DNA of 64,000 nt from Prunus persica (Eukaryota; Streptophyta; Magnoliopsida; Rosales; Rosaceae), in the NCBI RefSeq assembly GCF_000346465.2, contig NC_034013.1, positions 12,385,373 to 12,449,372 on the forward strand, read 5' to 3'. A program made the translations under genes and the position numbers. The notes under the pieces were generated by a model. That model made no database searches. It was given only the letters and a program-made list of their open reading frames with translations, and was not told where the DNA came from. Shown piece by piece: positions 33,692 through 46,400 of the stretch (position 1 is the stretch's first letter; every line of letters begins with the position of its first letter).

Positions 33692-36600
33692 CTTCCTACC
33701 ATAATCACATCCTTTTATTTTTCATGAAAATAATGATTTCTTCTTTTGTTTTGACCTTGTTTTTTTTAAATAAATATAAGGTCAGTATTTCTCTTGGGTC
33801 ATCAATTTATGTATCAGCTCAACCAAAGGTATTGAATTTGCATGAATGTACTACCTTGCAAAATATTATTCAATACGAAGTGAACTTTAGTGCATGGTCG
33901 TTTCTGAGATTTTAGGAGTCCTATACAATCTCACAAGTTACTCCTTTTTAGAGTCGGCTCTATTCTAGTGAAAACCTAGTAAGATCAACTATTGTTCGAT
34001 AAACTCGACATCATGAGTTCAATTAGAGCCTCACACACTGCGCCGGATAGAATTGCTCATTTTCGTAGTTGTAATGTTTATCGACTCGTGGCTTTGCAAA
34101 TATGGGCCTTGAAAAATTACTTGTAGGATTGGGTGTCCATAGAAGTTTTCAAAGCTACACCTCAATCCACTAGTTTATGGGCCTATTGTTATCAAACGCA
34201 ATTTTACTATGTCCAATAAAAATCATGGCCTTAGCCCATTTCGAAGCTACCCAGAAGAAGAAGAAGAAGAAGATTTCACACGTGCGAAGCAGAAGTACAA
34301 GACACGTATTAAATGAAGCTGGAAAAAGACAAAACTAGACACCCCCAACAGAAAAAGCTGAAGTTGATTACGTCTATCACATCATCATACCTGACAGGGC
34401 CATCATTCCACCCAGCATGTCACATGACGTGGCATCCACAGGTCCCGCGGGGCCACATCCTCTCTCTATCTCTCCTAGGCAAAGCTATATTGTGGTCCCC
34501 ACCAGCCCAGCAGCGAGACACCCTCGCGCCCCAGACCACACTGACTGACTAATTAGAGTGCAAAGATAGGAAAAAGCATCTGAACCGTCCGGCTAATTGT
34601 TCCCCTTATCACCGGCAACTGGCCCTCAAAATAACCGCCGTCTGATTGACGCGTCCATCAATATCATCAGCCGGCCACGTGTCTTCCCCTTGAGTAAGAG
34701 AATCATGCGTTTTTCGATGCCAAAGTGAAATGGTCCATTCATCTAGAGGCTTTTTTAGTGGCTGATGGAAGGAAACCCAGTAGTACCACAAGTGAAAATG
34801 GCACACATATGCAGCTATATTACTTGGCCTTTACGAGTTTACTTGGTCCATATGCCATCGTTATTAAGTTTCGTGAAACACTGTGAACCGTTCATTTCAA
34901 TGAACGTATTACTATACTTCGTGAACCGTTAATTCTGATAGACACGAAATTAAAAGACTAATCACTAAGACAACTGGAACTAGTCTTTGTTATTCTTATT
35001 ACTAATCATCACAATAATTACACTAGGGCTCTATCAAGAACTTGATAAGTCCCATGAATAGAATAATTTATTTATTTTTTTCGGATTGTTCTCCACCCTC
35101 CAATATAGAATTTTCAAATTCCAAGTCTTATAATGAGCCTAGTTTGAAATTCATAGCCACTTTCATGTGAAACCCATTATCCCCCAACGTAATTAAATTA
35201 TGATATATAGTTTTACTGTTCTATTTTCATAGCCCACAGCCGTATAACAATAATAATTAGCACTCATATATTAATCTTATCCGGCAGCAATCATAGTATT
35301 ATTAATGAATAAAATACAAATTGCTAGAAATGCATATGGCTTTGAGCCAAAGGCACAAAGGTGGTTTTGTAGACATTCTCTGGTGAAAAACAGTAGTGTG
35401 GTTTGAGATTGGAGTGGAAAAAATGATTGTCGGATTGGTGTTTTGGGTAATCGGGTAAAAGGAGAGCTATAAAAATCCAAGGGCCAAGAGAGCTTTTGTT
35501 TGTTTGTTTGATTCGATCGAAGGGTGGGGTCCACGTTTTTGGGGGGACCTGCTGTGGGGTTGTAGCTGGACCTTCCTTTTTGCTCGCAGTTGCAGAGAGA
35601 GGAAGAGGGAGGGGAGAAAGGGAGAGAGACCAGCTTCTTGATTGCATCAATATGATGATGATTGGGTCATTAGTGGTGGCGCAATGGGTTTTTAAGCTCT
35701 CGGGCTTTTGTTAATAAATGCAAAGGGAAATCCGATGCTAGCTCCTGTGGTGTGTGTGGCGGTTTGGATAGTAGTTTGTACTGTTTACATTTATCATACT
35801 CATATTAATCACCTTTCTAATTTCTATCTTCTTCTACTTTTTTGAGACTTTAGTAATGTACTTATGTAAATTCACAGAAAAAAATAAAGTAAGCGTCGAG
35901 AGTCGAACTCTAAATATAAAAGTCTTTTCTCATATTAAAAAAGTATAAAAGTCTTTCCATCATTAGTAAAATTCTTTGTATTAACATAGAGTAGAAATTT
36001 TGAATGAGCAGTGTGAGATGACTATTCTAAAGTGTCAATAACGATTCCCTAATTTAAGTTGAAATATTGTAAGAATGAGATTATGTCGTGTTTTACTCAT
36101 GTACTATTTTTTTTTAAGACGTGAATACGTTACGGAGTCTACTCATACTTAATTTATGTCCGATTTAGAAAAATGTACCGTTGATATTTGCTTAACTTAT
36201 GAAATATCCTTACCCAAAGTTTGAATGAATCATTCACTATAATAGGTTTTACCAGTCAAACAATATTAGTAAACCGACATTAAATATTCATTATGTAAAT
36301 CCCAAAATGCAAAAAGAAAGGAGAAAAAAAAAAGAAAAAAAAAAGAAAAAAAGGGTAATGACAAGGGAGCTAGCTATGCTACAACACATATGGTACCACC
36401 TCATCTTCTATAGCTCTTCTGAGTCCCCCCCAGTATTCTCCACCTCACTGAAGGCTGTGCAACCTACACTTTGAGGGTCCATGATTTTATAGATGCACAT
36501 CATGCACTAACCCAAATGCAAACTGACTACAAAGTCCTTTTTGCTGTAATTTTAACTTTTACTGTTTTACAGCCCACAGTTTTACCTGCCTCTACCCTTT

Positions 36601-37613
36601 TTGGTTGGCGGTTGCGTGAACAAAAGAATATAGAAAACCCAGACACCACAAATATATATAGCAATCATAATGCTGCCTTTCCCAACCTACCAAGACACAT
36701 CAATGCAGCATTTGATATGGTCTCTCAACTTCTAGCTTCAAATCCGGTACCTCTCAATACGCATTTCCTCTGCGAAACCCTACATATGCCCATAACCTAA
36801 CTACATGAAACGACATGTTGCCAGTTCTGTGCTTATGAAATTGATTTGGATGGGATATTTCTAGGGTTTTCGAAAACCAGAGAGATTTGCTCTCTGAGTT
36901 TTTGATTGACTTCATATGGCATTGTATTCTCTTTGGGATGGTAACGTGAGAGAGAGGCTATAAAGATTGCCCCATTTATTTATGTTGCACTTTTATTGGA
37001 CACTATAAAGCTTATGTGGCAGCTCTCTCTCAATTGCTTTTGTCAGCTTAAAGCTTCCATTAAAGCACTGAGATTCCTTGTATGATTTGATTTCTCCCAA
37101 GAGGAAATCCAAGACAAGATTTCAACCAGGACAAAAAACCCTTCTTCCTTTTCTCACTTGAGGTTGAACACAACAAAGAGGGGATGATTGAACACTTTGT
37201 CTATATATTTAATTGTGTGTAAATCATCAGTAGATTCAAGTTGATGTAAATTAGAACATGGTTAAAACCCTAAATGAAAACAAAAAATCTGCTTTCACCT
37301 ATAGCTTTTCTAAAGGATCCAATTAGATCTTAAAAAAGTTTCAGCCTTTCTAAGAAGAGAATCTAGCATAAGTACATGTTATTATCTAAAATGATAACTT
37401 ATTTATTTTAAGTATTCTTTAGTGAGTGCTACTAAACTACAATTAATATGGGTCAAACTTACAATTCAAAGCAAACTAGTGTGCTGTTCTCTGCAGCAAA
37501 GAATCATCCCATAGTTGACAAAGTGGTAAAGAATGTTGATTGCTATTTCACTAGGCATTCAGAACCTTTTGCCGCTAGCTACTAATTAAGGTGTCAACTT
37601 ATTAACAAATAAA
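33692..37613. other. Long intergenic stretch, no gene supported
   Basis: About 3.9 kb without a supported gene. A GC-richer island at 34380-34690 holds GACGTGGC and CCACGTGTC words. Leader-like sequence with GA-rich runs occurs at 35590-35640, and an A/G-run at 36315-36353. Short frames (34313-34552, 35277-35714, 36471-36800) show no family resemblance. Confidence 0.4.
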
Positions 37614-37626
37614 TCCAATAATTTCT

Positions 37627-37710
37627 GCCAACGGGGTCTAGCTCAGTGGAAAAGGAACTTGTCTCCCATGTTATTTAAACTATCGCTTATACTAAAAAAA
37701 GAAAAGAAGG
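37627..37710 (+). mobile_element. Short SINE copy with 13-bp target site duplication
   Basis: The word TCCAATAATTTCT flanks the 84-bp insert exactly (37614-37626 and 37711-37723). The insert begins with a tRNA-like A-box segment GGTCTAGCTCAGTGG, lacks the B box, and ends TTTAAACTATCGCTTATACT plus an A-rich tail. That tail block matches the copy at 1457-1593. It looks like a SINE with an internal deletion. Confidence 0.75.
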
Positions 37711-37723
37711 TCCAATAATTTCT

Positions 37724-39242
37724 AAATAGTTTGAATTTTGGGAAAATGGGGTTATATGATACTCAAGTTATTGCAAGATATCTAGGATTGAAAAATAATG
37801 TCCATCTATTGCAGGAGCCTATGTATTGTTGAATTATTGTTGCAATTCATTATGCAAGTCAAAACTTGAGAAATTTTGAAATATATTGCAAACACATGTG
37901 CCACTGTTATTTGTAAGAGAACATAAATTATGACTATGAATAATGATTTCTGTCCAGTAGCCCTTAACTAGGCCCCCCTGCCCTTTTTTTCATAGGACAA
38001 AGCATGTTTTCCCAAGAAAATAAAGCTTAAAACTGTAAAATCTTAGCATGACACAATAATTAAACACTTTAAGTAAGATCTAAATTGATCATAAATTCCA
38101 TCATCATATGGATCACAACCTTTAATTCACTTGATCCATACTGTCACCAACTCAATTAAGCAGGCTTTGTTTGTTCTTTATAAACCAAAAGGGGGGGGGG
38201 GGGGGGGAAGATAAAGAGCAAAACAGCCAACAATCCAAATCCTAGTGCTGGATTTTAATTCCTCTCCCTTTTCTCAGCAGAAAAAATAAAGATGTAAAAG
38301 CCAAACTTTTTTATGCCGTTGACTTAAATTCTCAACGGCTATGATGAAGCGTGTGTTGTCTTGAGGAGACAAAATTATGGAGTTTGCTTGATAAAGATCG
38401 AAGGGTGGTGATGCTAAGGGAAAATTGGAGCAACTTTGTGCCCTTGCAATCACTTGTGGGTCTCTTTCCCACCCCCTCCCTCTGACACACCCACCCACTA
38501 ACACAAGATTTGGGTTGCTAGCTAAGTATGGTTTAAAGCCAGAGACCTTATAATTGACAATGCTAACTAACATATCAACACCAAAATGAATATGTTGAAG
38601 AAAAAATACACCTAGTGGATGACTCTCAATCATGCAATGCTTTGTTTGAACCAAATTAAGGGGTAAATGACAAGAAGAAAAAGAGGAGAAAAGCTTTGAC
38701 TGTGATTTATTAGTTGTAAAAGATAATTGACAGACATTGTGAAGTTAAAATATAACATGTATTACGGAATCTGAATTATAAATAAAAACATGTCAAACAT
38801 GTAACACACGACATGTTTTAATTTGATGGTGTGCGCTACTCATCATGTTTGTGACAATGAAATCCTATTTAAATTTTCTTTATAAAAAATAACATAAAAA
38901 GAAAAAAAGAGAAAGTGGTCCTTATTAATTGGGTAAGTACAATAGGGATGGAGGGTAGGGATTGGATGAAATAAGAGAGTGAAAGATCCAAATTGGGGAA
39001 GAAGAGTAAAGAAGGGATTTGCCAATTTGGTGTTTGTGGTGTAGTGTGAATAGTACAAGTGTGCAAGGTCAAGATTCTCAGACTAGGTGAGGAGATTGTG
39101 GATATATATGCATGGGGACCCATACACATATATATGTCTCATGCAATTGTGCACCAACATTGATCTCTCTTTTCATAATTTTGTTATGAAGAATAATGGA
39201 TGTCCCCCCTAAGCTTTTAGAGTTTCGACCTTGGATACCCTA

Positions 39243-39245
<3 letters not shown>
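37724..39245. other. Intergenic, no gene supported
   Basis: Contains a 17-base G homopolymer at 38191-38207. The minus-strand frame at 38274-38654 (126 codons) has no recognisable domain and was not called. Confidence 0.4.

Positions 39246-39297
<52 letters not shown>
39246..39297. repeat. (GA)n microsatellite, about 52 bp
   Basis: Uninterrupted AG/GA dinucleotide run. A second run, (AT)n, lies at 39450-39475. Confidence 0.95.
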
Positions 39298-39299
<2 letters not shown>

Positions 39300-39966
39300 G
39301 CTTCAAATTTCAATTACTAGCTTTGGTTGATCAGCTAGCTAGCTGTATCAAATTCAATTATGGACTGAAATCACTGAGCTAGCCCTATGGAACATAAAAA
39401 CAAATTGTGCAGGTTGCTAATATGATATAGGGGGATGGCTCACCAATTAATATATATATATATATATATATATATGGAGCTATGTATGTATCAGATTGAA
39501 AAGGCTACGAATTATGAAGAGAGGAAAATCGTATTGGATGAGACTTTCTCTTTTTACCCAAGAAATGCATTTACACCTGTCTATATGTAGCAAAATGAGC
39601 TTCAACCCAAGTGTGTAAGGAGACAGGGTAAAAAAAAAGTATGAACCATGCAGTTAAGGGATATCAATGAAAGGGAGGGTTGTAAGTTTCTTTATTTACT
39701 GACCCGTGCCGTAAATGTTTGCTTTTTGTATACCTACCCACAGTACTCTTGCTTTCATACACACACACACCACCATAGCCACACTGTATTATTAACTTCA
39801 TACAAGGCTAGTATGCTAGCATGACCCTTATTTTGATCTGTGAAATGATGTGAGCATGGACATGTTCATAATTCCCACCACGTGAAAAGTGTGATGAAGC
39901 TCCTTCTACTCGTATATGTGGACTATATTTCTTTTATACAATCTGTTATATGCAATTATAAGTCTA

Positions 39967-39996
39967 TATCTCTCTCATCACGTGATGAGAGAGATA
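39967..39996. promoter_or_regulatory. 30-bp perfect palindrome centred on a CACGTG G-box
   Basis: The 15-base arm TATCTCTCTCATCAC is followed without spacer by its exact reverse complement, so CACGTG (39979-39984) sits at the dyad. Beyond a 2-base offset the symmetry resumes for GTCT/AGAC. Could be a dimeric transcription-factor site, a cruciform or short foldback former, or a relic inverted repeat. Confidence 0.6.
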
Positions 39997-42900
39997 GACG
40001 CATAAACATATAATGTGATGAAAAATTTAAATACATAGTAATATACAATCGATAATACCTAAAATTTACTTGTACACTAGAATAACTCTCTCTCTTTGAA
40101 CTTGTTTCATGCCAACAATGGTATTGGTGAGAAATACACACAAGTTAGAAATACTCTCACCTCATAGATATTTGATACTTGGTACTTGAAGATGGGATGT
40201 ACCATGAACCGTTGATGATGTACATCATTTTCATGATCATTGATTTTGATACTAGAATGAAATTGATGGAATTCAAATTACATCTTCATCAAAATTGAAG
40301 ACAATTGCCAATTAATTATTGGGTATTTCTCTTGTAGGAGACTAGAGTAGTTGTAAAAAACGAGAGGGTGAGGGAGGCATTGGCAGGGGGTGAAATCAGA
40401 AAATGATCCCTACAAACCCCACAACCCTAAACTTGGGGACCACCCCACTCACATTTTTGCCTTTAGGACCCTTCTATAATGTTACATTTCCCGAGGGTAG
40501 GCCCCCCCCGACCTCCACTGGGCCCACCGACATCTCACTCTTCTATTCGGAATATTCTCTGGCCCAAATCTTCGGGCTCCGCCGATGACCACTTTTCCAT
40601 TAGAGCCATTTTTAACCATTAGGCGCCACCACTCTTCACCAGCAAGCAACGTCCCATTATCTATCATCTTTTTTTTATTTTTTTTATTTTTATGAGTAAC
40701 TTTTGTGACCACAAAATAAAAGCTTATTATTATAAGTATTTTATACACATTTGCGGTCATATAGTAGCAATGGATTCAATTGATCAATGTGAAGTGTATT
40801 ATCTAGCTCTTACTTTAATGGTATTTTTTTTCTTCTAACGAGATTTTTCTTTAATTTACGGATTGAGACTAATTTGGGCAACGGCTGTGTTTGACAAGCA
40901 TGGTGTGTAGATTATTTCTCGATGTAAAAACAGAAGCTCTCATCCATTTTATTCATAATAATTAAACTATTTTTTTTTCCCTTGTAATATTGTAATCATT
41001 TTTTTTTTTGTAATACATTGTTAAGGCTATAATCATGAAGTAAATAATACGGGTATGATCATTTTTCATATACATCAATTTACATATCTTATCTTTGTTC
41101 AATTGAAAAAGTTGTTAATCAAGTGTATAGGATTCATACGGGTCTAGACAAAACATAATTTTTAACGTAAAATATGCACAAAATTATTTGCAGAGAAACA
41201 TAATAAAAAGTGAAAATACAGAAAACTGTAAATGTGAATTCAAAACCCTAACCTAATATATGAAACGTGACAAAAGGAGAGAGAGAGAGAAAAAAAAAAG
41301 AAGGGATGCTATAAATAAAGTGGCACCGTCCATGGTTATAAAAATCAAAGTTACTAACTTGCGCAAGACACAAGCATGGTGATCTACTGAGGTGGCTACT
41401 GGCTACTGGTTAGGGTTCTTTTAGGGCTGAAAACCCAGGGAGGGTGGCGCAAGATAGCAACGAGCTTTTGCTATTCATATGTTATGTATGAATATATTTA
41501 TATAAGTTTTCATTGAAAAAAGATATATGTATTATATATATTTATAGAAGTAATAATGGGGACAGGAGAATTTGCAGAATAATATGATTGCCATTACGAT
41601 GAATATTAGTAGGCTGTGTCTGTGTGTGTGTTGGTTTGAGAGTTCGCAGAGATAAGGACGTCTGGTTTTGTATGTTCTTGTGGCTTTTGATGCCGACCAT
41701 GATATCTCATGAGTTATTCCATGTGTTTGTCTCGAATTGGAACTATTTTTAACCACTTTCCTTTTACTTTTATTTTTCTGATAGATTGAAAATTTAGTCG
41801 GAAAATAGTTTTTTAATATGAACTTATAGCTCAAGTGGTAGAGCACATTATTACTACTATTTGATGATAAAATTTTGATTCTGACACATTTTTAGAATTC
41901 AAATTAAAATATAAAAACTTCTAACATTTATAGTTTTGTCTAATTAATTTGAGAAATTTCTTCAAAATAAGGCAAAGGGATGTAAAAACGGAATAGTACA
42001 TAAAAAGGGAAATATTTATGTTTTTACTATAATTGTTTTCGGGTAATCTTCTCTAATTTTATATATTTTATTTAATCTTTCTTTCTCTCTCTAAACTAGG
42101 TCTGGTTCGATTTGGTCTCTCACGGTTTTTATATTATGAAATTTGACTTGATTTTTTGCACCAACATTTAAAAATATAAAAGAAAAGCCAAACCAAGTCA
42201 TGTTCGACCAAATTTGACGGATTTTCAGTAGAAACACCCACCCCTTCTCTTAATCTCTATAGTTACATACAAGCTTTCACAATGGGAATTTGATTTAGAT
42301 GCAACAAATCTTTGTAATGGGCAATAGCTCTATGTCATCACCTTCCAAATCCCAATGAGATTTTCCATATGTACATTGCCATTGCTTCAATCAGCTTTGA
42401 AATCTTTAGCTATATTGGTTTTGAAAAATTTATTGTAAAATAATTTTCCCAAAAAAAGAAGGTCATTATGATTGTCACACAACATAAGAAATTAATCACC
42501 TTATTATATAGAATCACCTGACTTTAGAGGTTAATTAAGCTCACAATATTCTCTAACAATTAATACTCTTTCACTCATTTGGTGCATTAAAATCAATTCC
42601 TCCAATACAAATCCGCCATCTGTCAAATAAAATAAATACACCTTTATCTTTAAGGAGTAAATTACAAAATTAAACCAGAATTTTCCCAATAATTATGCAA
42701 TAAAACCCATGGATTTTCCTCTCCATTTTCTCATATCTCACGACATCTCAACATCTCTTGTGATTGGAAAAGCTTCTTCCGAGAAAATCAACTATAATTA
42801 CCGGCTATAGGCGGTAAACCAACTGAAAGGGATTTGGGCGGACCAATGGGACCAGTCACCGGCAAGTCCAAGCCTCCAAGGAGACAGAGATATTAACACA

Positions 42901-43080
42901 GTAAATTAATACCCGAGATCTCAGTGTTCCCCTTCATCTTCGGAGCACTGTATCAGATTTCTTTTTCGTCTTCATTTTCATTTTCATTTTCATTTTTGGA
43001 GGTTTCATAAAGACAATAATACAACCAACATTTATAGAGACCACAGAGAGGGAGAGAGAGAGAGAGAGAGAAGCAAAGCA
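39997..43080. other. Intergenic and upstream region of the LHW-like gene, no gene supported
   Basis: AT-rich DNA. A tRNA A-box-like word (TAGCTCAAGTGGTAGAG) at 41827-41843 may be a decayed SINE head. (CATTTT)n-like run at 42970-43000 and (GA)n at 43045-43071, the latter next to the predicted promoter. Confidence 0.4.
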
Positions 43081-43096
43081 AACCACCACCATCTTC

Positions 43097-43112
43097 TATA
43101 TATATATATAAA
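43097..43112 (+). promoter_or_regulatory. TATA region of the LHW-like bHLH gene
   Basis: A TATATATATATATAAA run lies about 350 bp before the ATG and 25 bp after a (GA)n tract. It predicts a leader of about 320 nt that would contain the uORF at 43298. Confidence 0.45.
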
Positions 43113-43297
43113 ACCTTTCTTTTAATCTTAAACTCTCACTCTCTAAACCGACCACTTTTCAGCTTCAAAAATTTCTGGCAACTTAACACTCGTAGTTTTG
43201 ATAAAAATACCCTCTTTGGTTCTCCAACAGTCATCCCTTTGGTTTGTTTTGTTTGCCTCGGCAGAAAGCAACTGGCTTTGGTTTTCTTAGTCTGTTC

Positions 43298-43363
43298 ATG
43301 TTCAAGGACAAAATAAATTACAGCGAAGTAAGAGTTTGGGTTTTTGGGTTCTTGACTGAGTGA
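43298..43363 (+). promoter_or_regulatory. uORF in the leader of the LHW-like bHLH gene
   Basis: ATG at 43298 opens a 21-codon frame (MFKDKINYSEVRVWVFGFLT plus E) ending with TGA at 43361-43363, about 97 nt before the main ATG at 43461. A second tiny uORF (MGLGW) starts near 43409. Some Arabidopsis genes of the LHW-like bHLH clade are reported to carry conserved-peptide uORFs; whether this peptide belongs to that class I cannot verify. Confidence 0.45.
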
Positions 43364-43460
43364 CTGAGTCAAGCTGCTTACTGGTTGACTCGGACCAGGG
43401 TCCTCTTATGGGCTTGGGTTGGTGAAGTTTGGGATTGTTTAGGTGGTTTTGGATAGTGCA

Positions 43461-46400
43461 ATGGGTGAAGCTGGGAAAAGTTCTGTGATTAGAGAGACAC
43501 TTGAGAGTCTTTGTGTTAGTAATGGGTGGTCTTATGGGGTTTTCTGGCGCTTTGATAAGAGAAATTCCATGTAAGTTTCTTTTTTTTTTCCTTTTTGGAA
43601 AGAAAATACTTCCGTTCTCCTTTGGCTGCTGATTTATTGTTTATATAATTTGGTTTTTCCAACTTAGACTCTGTTTATTTTTTCAAGATGCATTTTCCTT
43701 CTTCACCATTTCACTTTACCCACCCCCTATTGTGTTACAGTCTTTCTTCTTGTGGGAAAAAAAGGGTACAGGTCTCTTTTTACATGTAGAATGAAATCGT
43801 AGAACAAATGAGAGTTTGAAATGTTCAAATTTACTTGTTATTCTTGTTTTCATTTCAAATATTAGTCATTTATGTTCTGCATGCTAGCTGTTTTACATTT
43901 TCCTTTGTGAGATCAAGCTTCTATTGAAACTCAGATTTGATATTTGGGATTCTTAAGGTTTTTAATGGTTTTAATCTGACATGAATTGGCTGTTTACTAG
44001 GTTTTTCTCATAAAAAATTCTGGGTTTGAAATGCTTTAGGTTGTTGACCATGGGAGATGCATATTATGAAGAGCACATGGGAGCAGTGATGGACAGTATG
44101 CTTCCGCAGGTCCACATGCTTGGAGAAGGGTAAGTTCAATATTGTACCACATTTTTTCCAAATTTCCAATAGCTTGTTTTCTTTTTCCCCATCATAGAAT
44201 CCATTAAACTTGAAAGCAAAATTTCCCCACAAAATTACTTTTGTTTTTTTAAAATAAGCATTACAAATGTATAACAGGGCTGATCTTCTTGTTGTTGTTG
44301 TTTAAAACAGTATTATTGGGCAAACGGCTTTCACGGGGAAGCACCGGTGGATGCATTCAGATGCTCCTAGCGGAGAATGGAGTTCATGCAATTCTCTTGA
44401 AAGTCAAGATATGTTCCAGGTATGTTCTTCAGTTGTTAACTAACTTAAAAAGTTAATAGGCCATAACAGTTCTGGTGGAATTGCTCAAATTTTTGCGATA
44501 TATTCATAACTTCTTTTTTTCCCCGGTAAATGGTGATTATTTGTTTACTTATCTGCATATTTACTGCCATTCTACAGGATGATTCTGAGCTCAGGTGCCA
44601 ATTTTCTTCTGGTATAAAGGTATCGTCATTTCCTTTTCAATCTGTTTTTCTTTCTTGAAAAGAAGCTTGAGTAGTTGAACTTTATGATAAATCTATGTGA
44701 ACTCTTTACCTTTCACAGCCTTTTAAAGCTAATATTTGTTGTGTACATTTCTTCATCAATCCATAAGTCATATTTATTGACACTTATATTTAATTTGCAG
44801 ACAATTGCGACAATCTCTGTTGAACCACGAGGAGTAATTCAGTTCGGATCCACCAAAAAGGTAGTTGAATTGAAACATCAAACTGGGATTCAGCTTTCTG
44901 CATTATGTTCATTTTGACATGTCAACGTTCTTATGTTCAAATGAGACCATGGTTGCCAAAATCTAGATTTGGTGTTCGTATATTGTACTTTCAGTATAGT
45001 AACACCAACCTCTGTGTAAATATCCATCATGGGGTATAGCATGGTTGAATACTTCCTAACAATACTGCTATTACATTTTGCAGATTATGGAGCGGTCTGA
45101 AGTTTTGGATGAAACAAAAAGGTTGTTCTGGGAGATGGAAAGTCTTGATGGGCTTATTCCTTTGGAAAATGTTCCATCATGTTTGAACAATGGTACTAAT
45201 GATCTAAATGAGTTGTTTGCTTCCTTAATTTCATCTGGGAATTCCTATAATGGAGATGTCACCTGGACCCTTGGTGATAAATTTAAAGAGCTCCGAGGAA
45301 ACGATACTTCTGCAATGAATTTACATTCTACATCATCTGATGACATTGGCTCAGCTGATAAAACCCCTTGGTTTAGTACATGGAGTACTGAGTCTTCTTA
45401 TTTGACTTCATTCGACCCGCAGTTGACATCTGAAATTAGGGTTCAGGATTCTCATGAATCTTGCAGAAATACAGCACAGAATATTCAGATGGAATCAACA
45501 TTCACTTCATTGGCTGACTTAGCGAAGCCTATTCAAGGCAGCTGTGGATATCAGATGGATAACCAGCATTCTCTGCATGGTTTCCCAGTGGAGTTTAACC
45601 CAACTGATTTTACTACAAATATCTCTAAATTCTGCCAGGTGGATGATCTTTCCCAGTGGTTTGCTGCTTCACCAGAACAGAACATCAATGGAATGGCAAC
45701 CACACTGAATGATGACCTCTCACAAGTAATGGAAAGTACTTCGGGGTCATCTGGTCTGGTTAAAGGTGATAGGTTCATTGATGCTCCAATCGAACATCCA
45801 GATAATTCCATGCACAGTTCCATTACAAATCCTTTCAATGCTGGTGGACATGAGAATTCTGTATTCATTCAGAATGCTGAAAATGGTTTGTTTGATGGTT
45901 TGGGACCAGATTTTGGTTGCGGTCAAGTAGGGGAGTGTTGGGAAGATATTATGGTGCCGGCAGTCAGTGGTGGCTACTTGAACACTGGTACTGCTTTGAC
46001 CAAATGCTTCTCAGAGCCAGAAGTTGGTTCCATGACAGCTCCTCGGAAAGGGTTGTTCTCGGAATTAGGACTGGAAGAGCTTTTAAATGGTATAAGTACT
46101 ACTACAAGCTCCGTGTTTAAAAGCAGTCTAGAGGACCTTTCATCCACCACCCGAAAAAGGAAATCAGAATGTTCATCTGTGAACAGTAACCAGGTTCAGT
46201 TTGCAAGGCTTGCTGGCTCTAGTGGGAGCATGCATTCAACGGAGCCTTTGTATAACCTGGACAAGACAAACAGTCTTGTACCAAAGAAAGATTTTTTCCC
46301 AAAATCACAGGTCGGTTTATGGATTGATGATAGCTATAGTGTCAACGCTAGAAGTGCTGCACAAGATAAACAACAGCAGGCTGAGGAACACACAAAGACC

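Noticed and set aside
37632..37646. Possible tRNA gene (GGTCTAGCTCAGTGG).
   Set aside because: Only an A-box-like head is present; there is no B box, no cloverleaf, and a 13-bp target duplication marks it as a SINE.
38274..38654. 126-codon minus-strand frame.
   Set aside because: No domain, no signal peptide and no promoter or exon context; composition like the surrounding spacer.
41822..41900. tRNA-like or SINE head (TAGCTCAAGTGGTAGAG).
   Set aside because: The expected B box is badly decayed and neither tail nor target duplication could be found; too weak to call.
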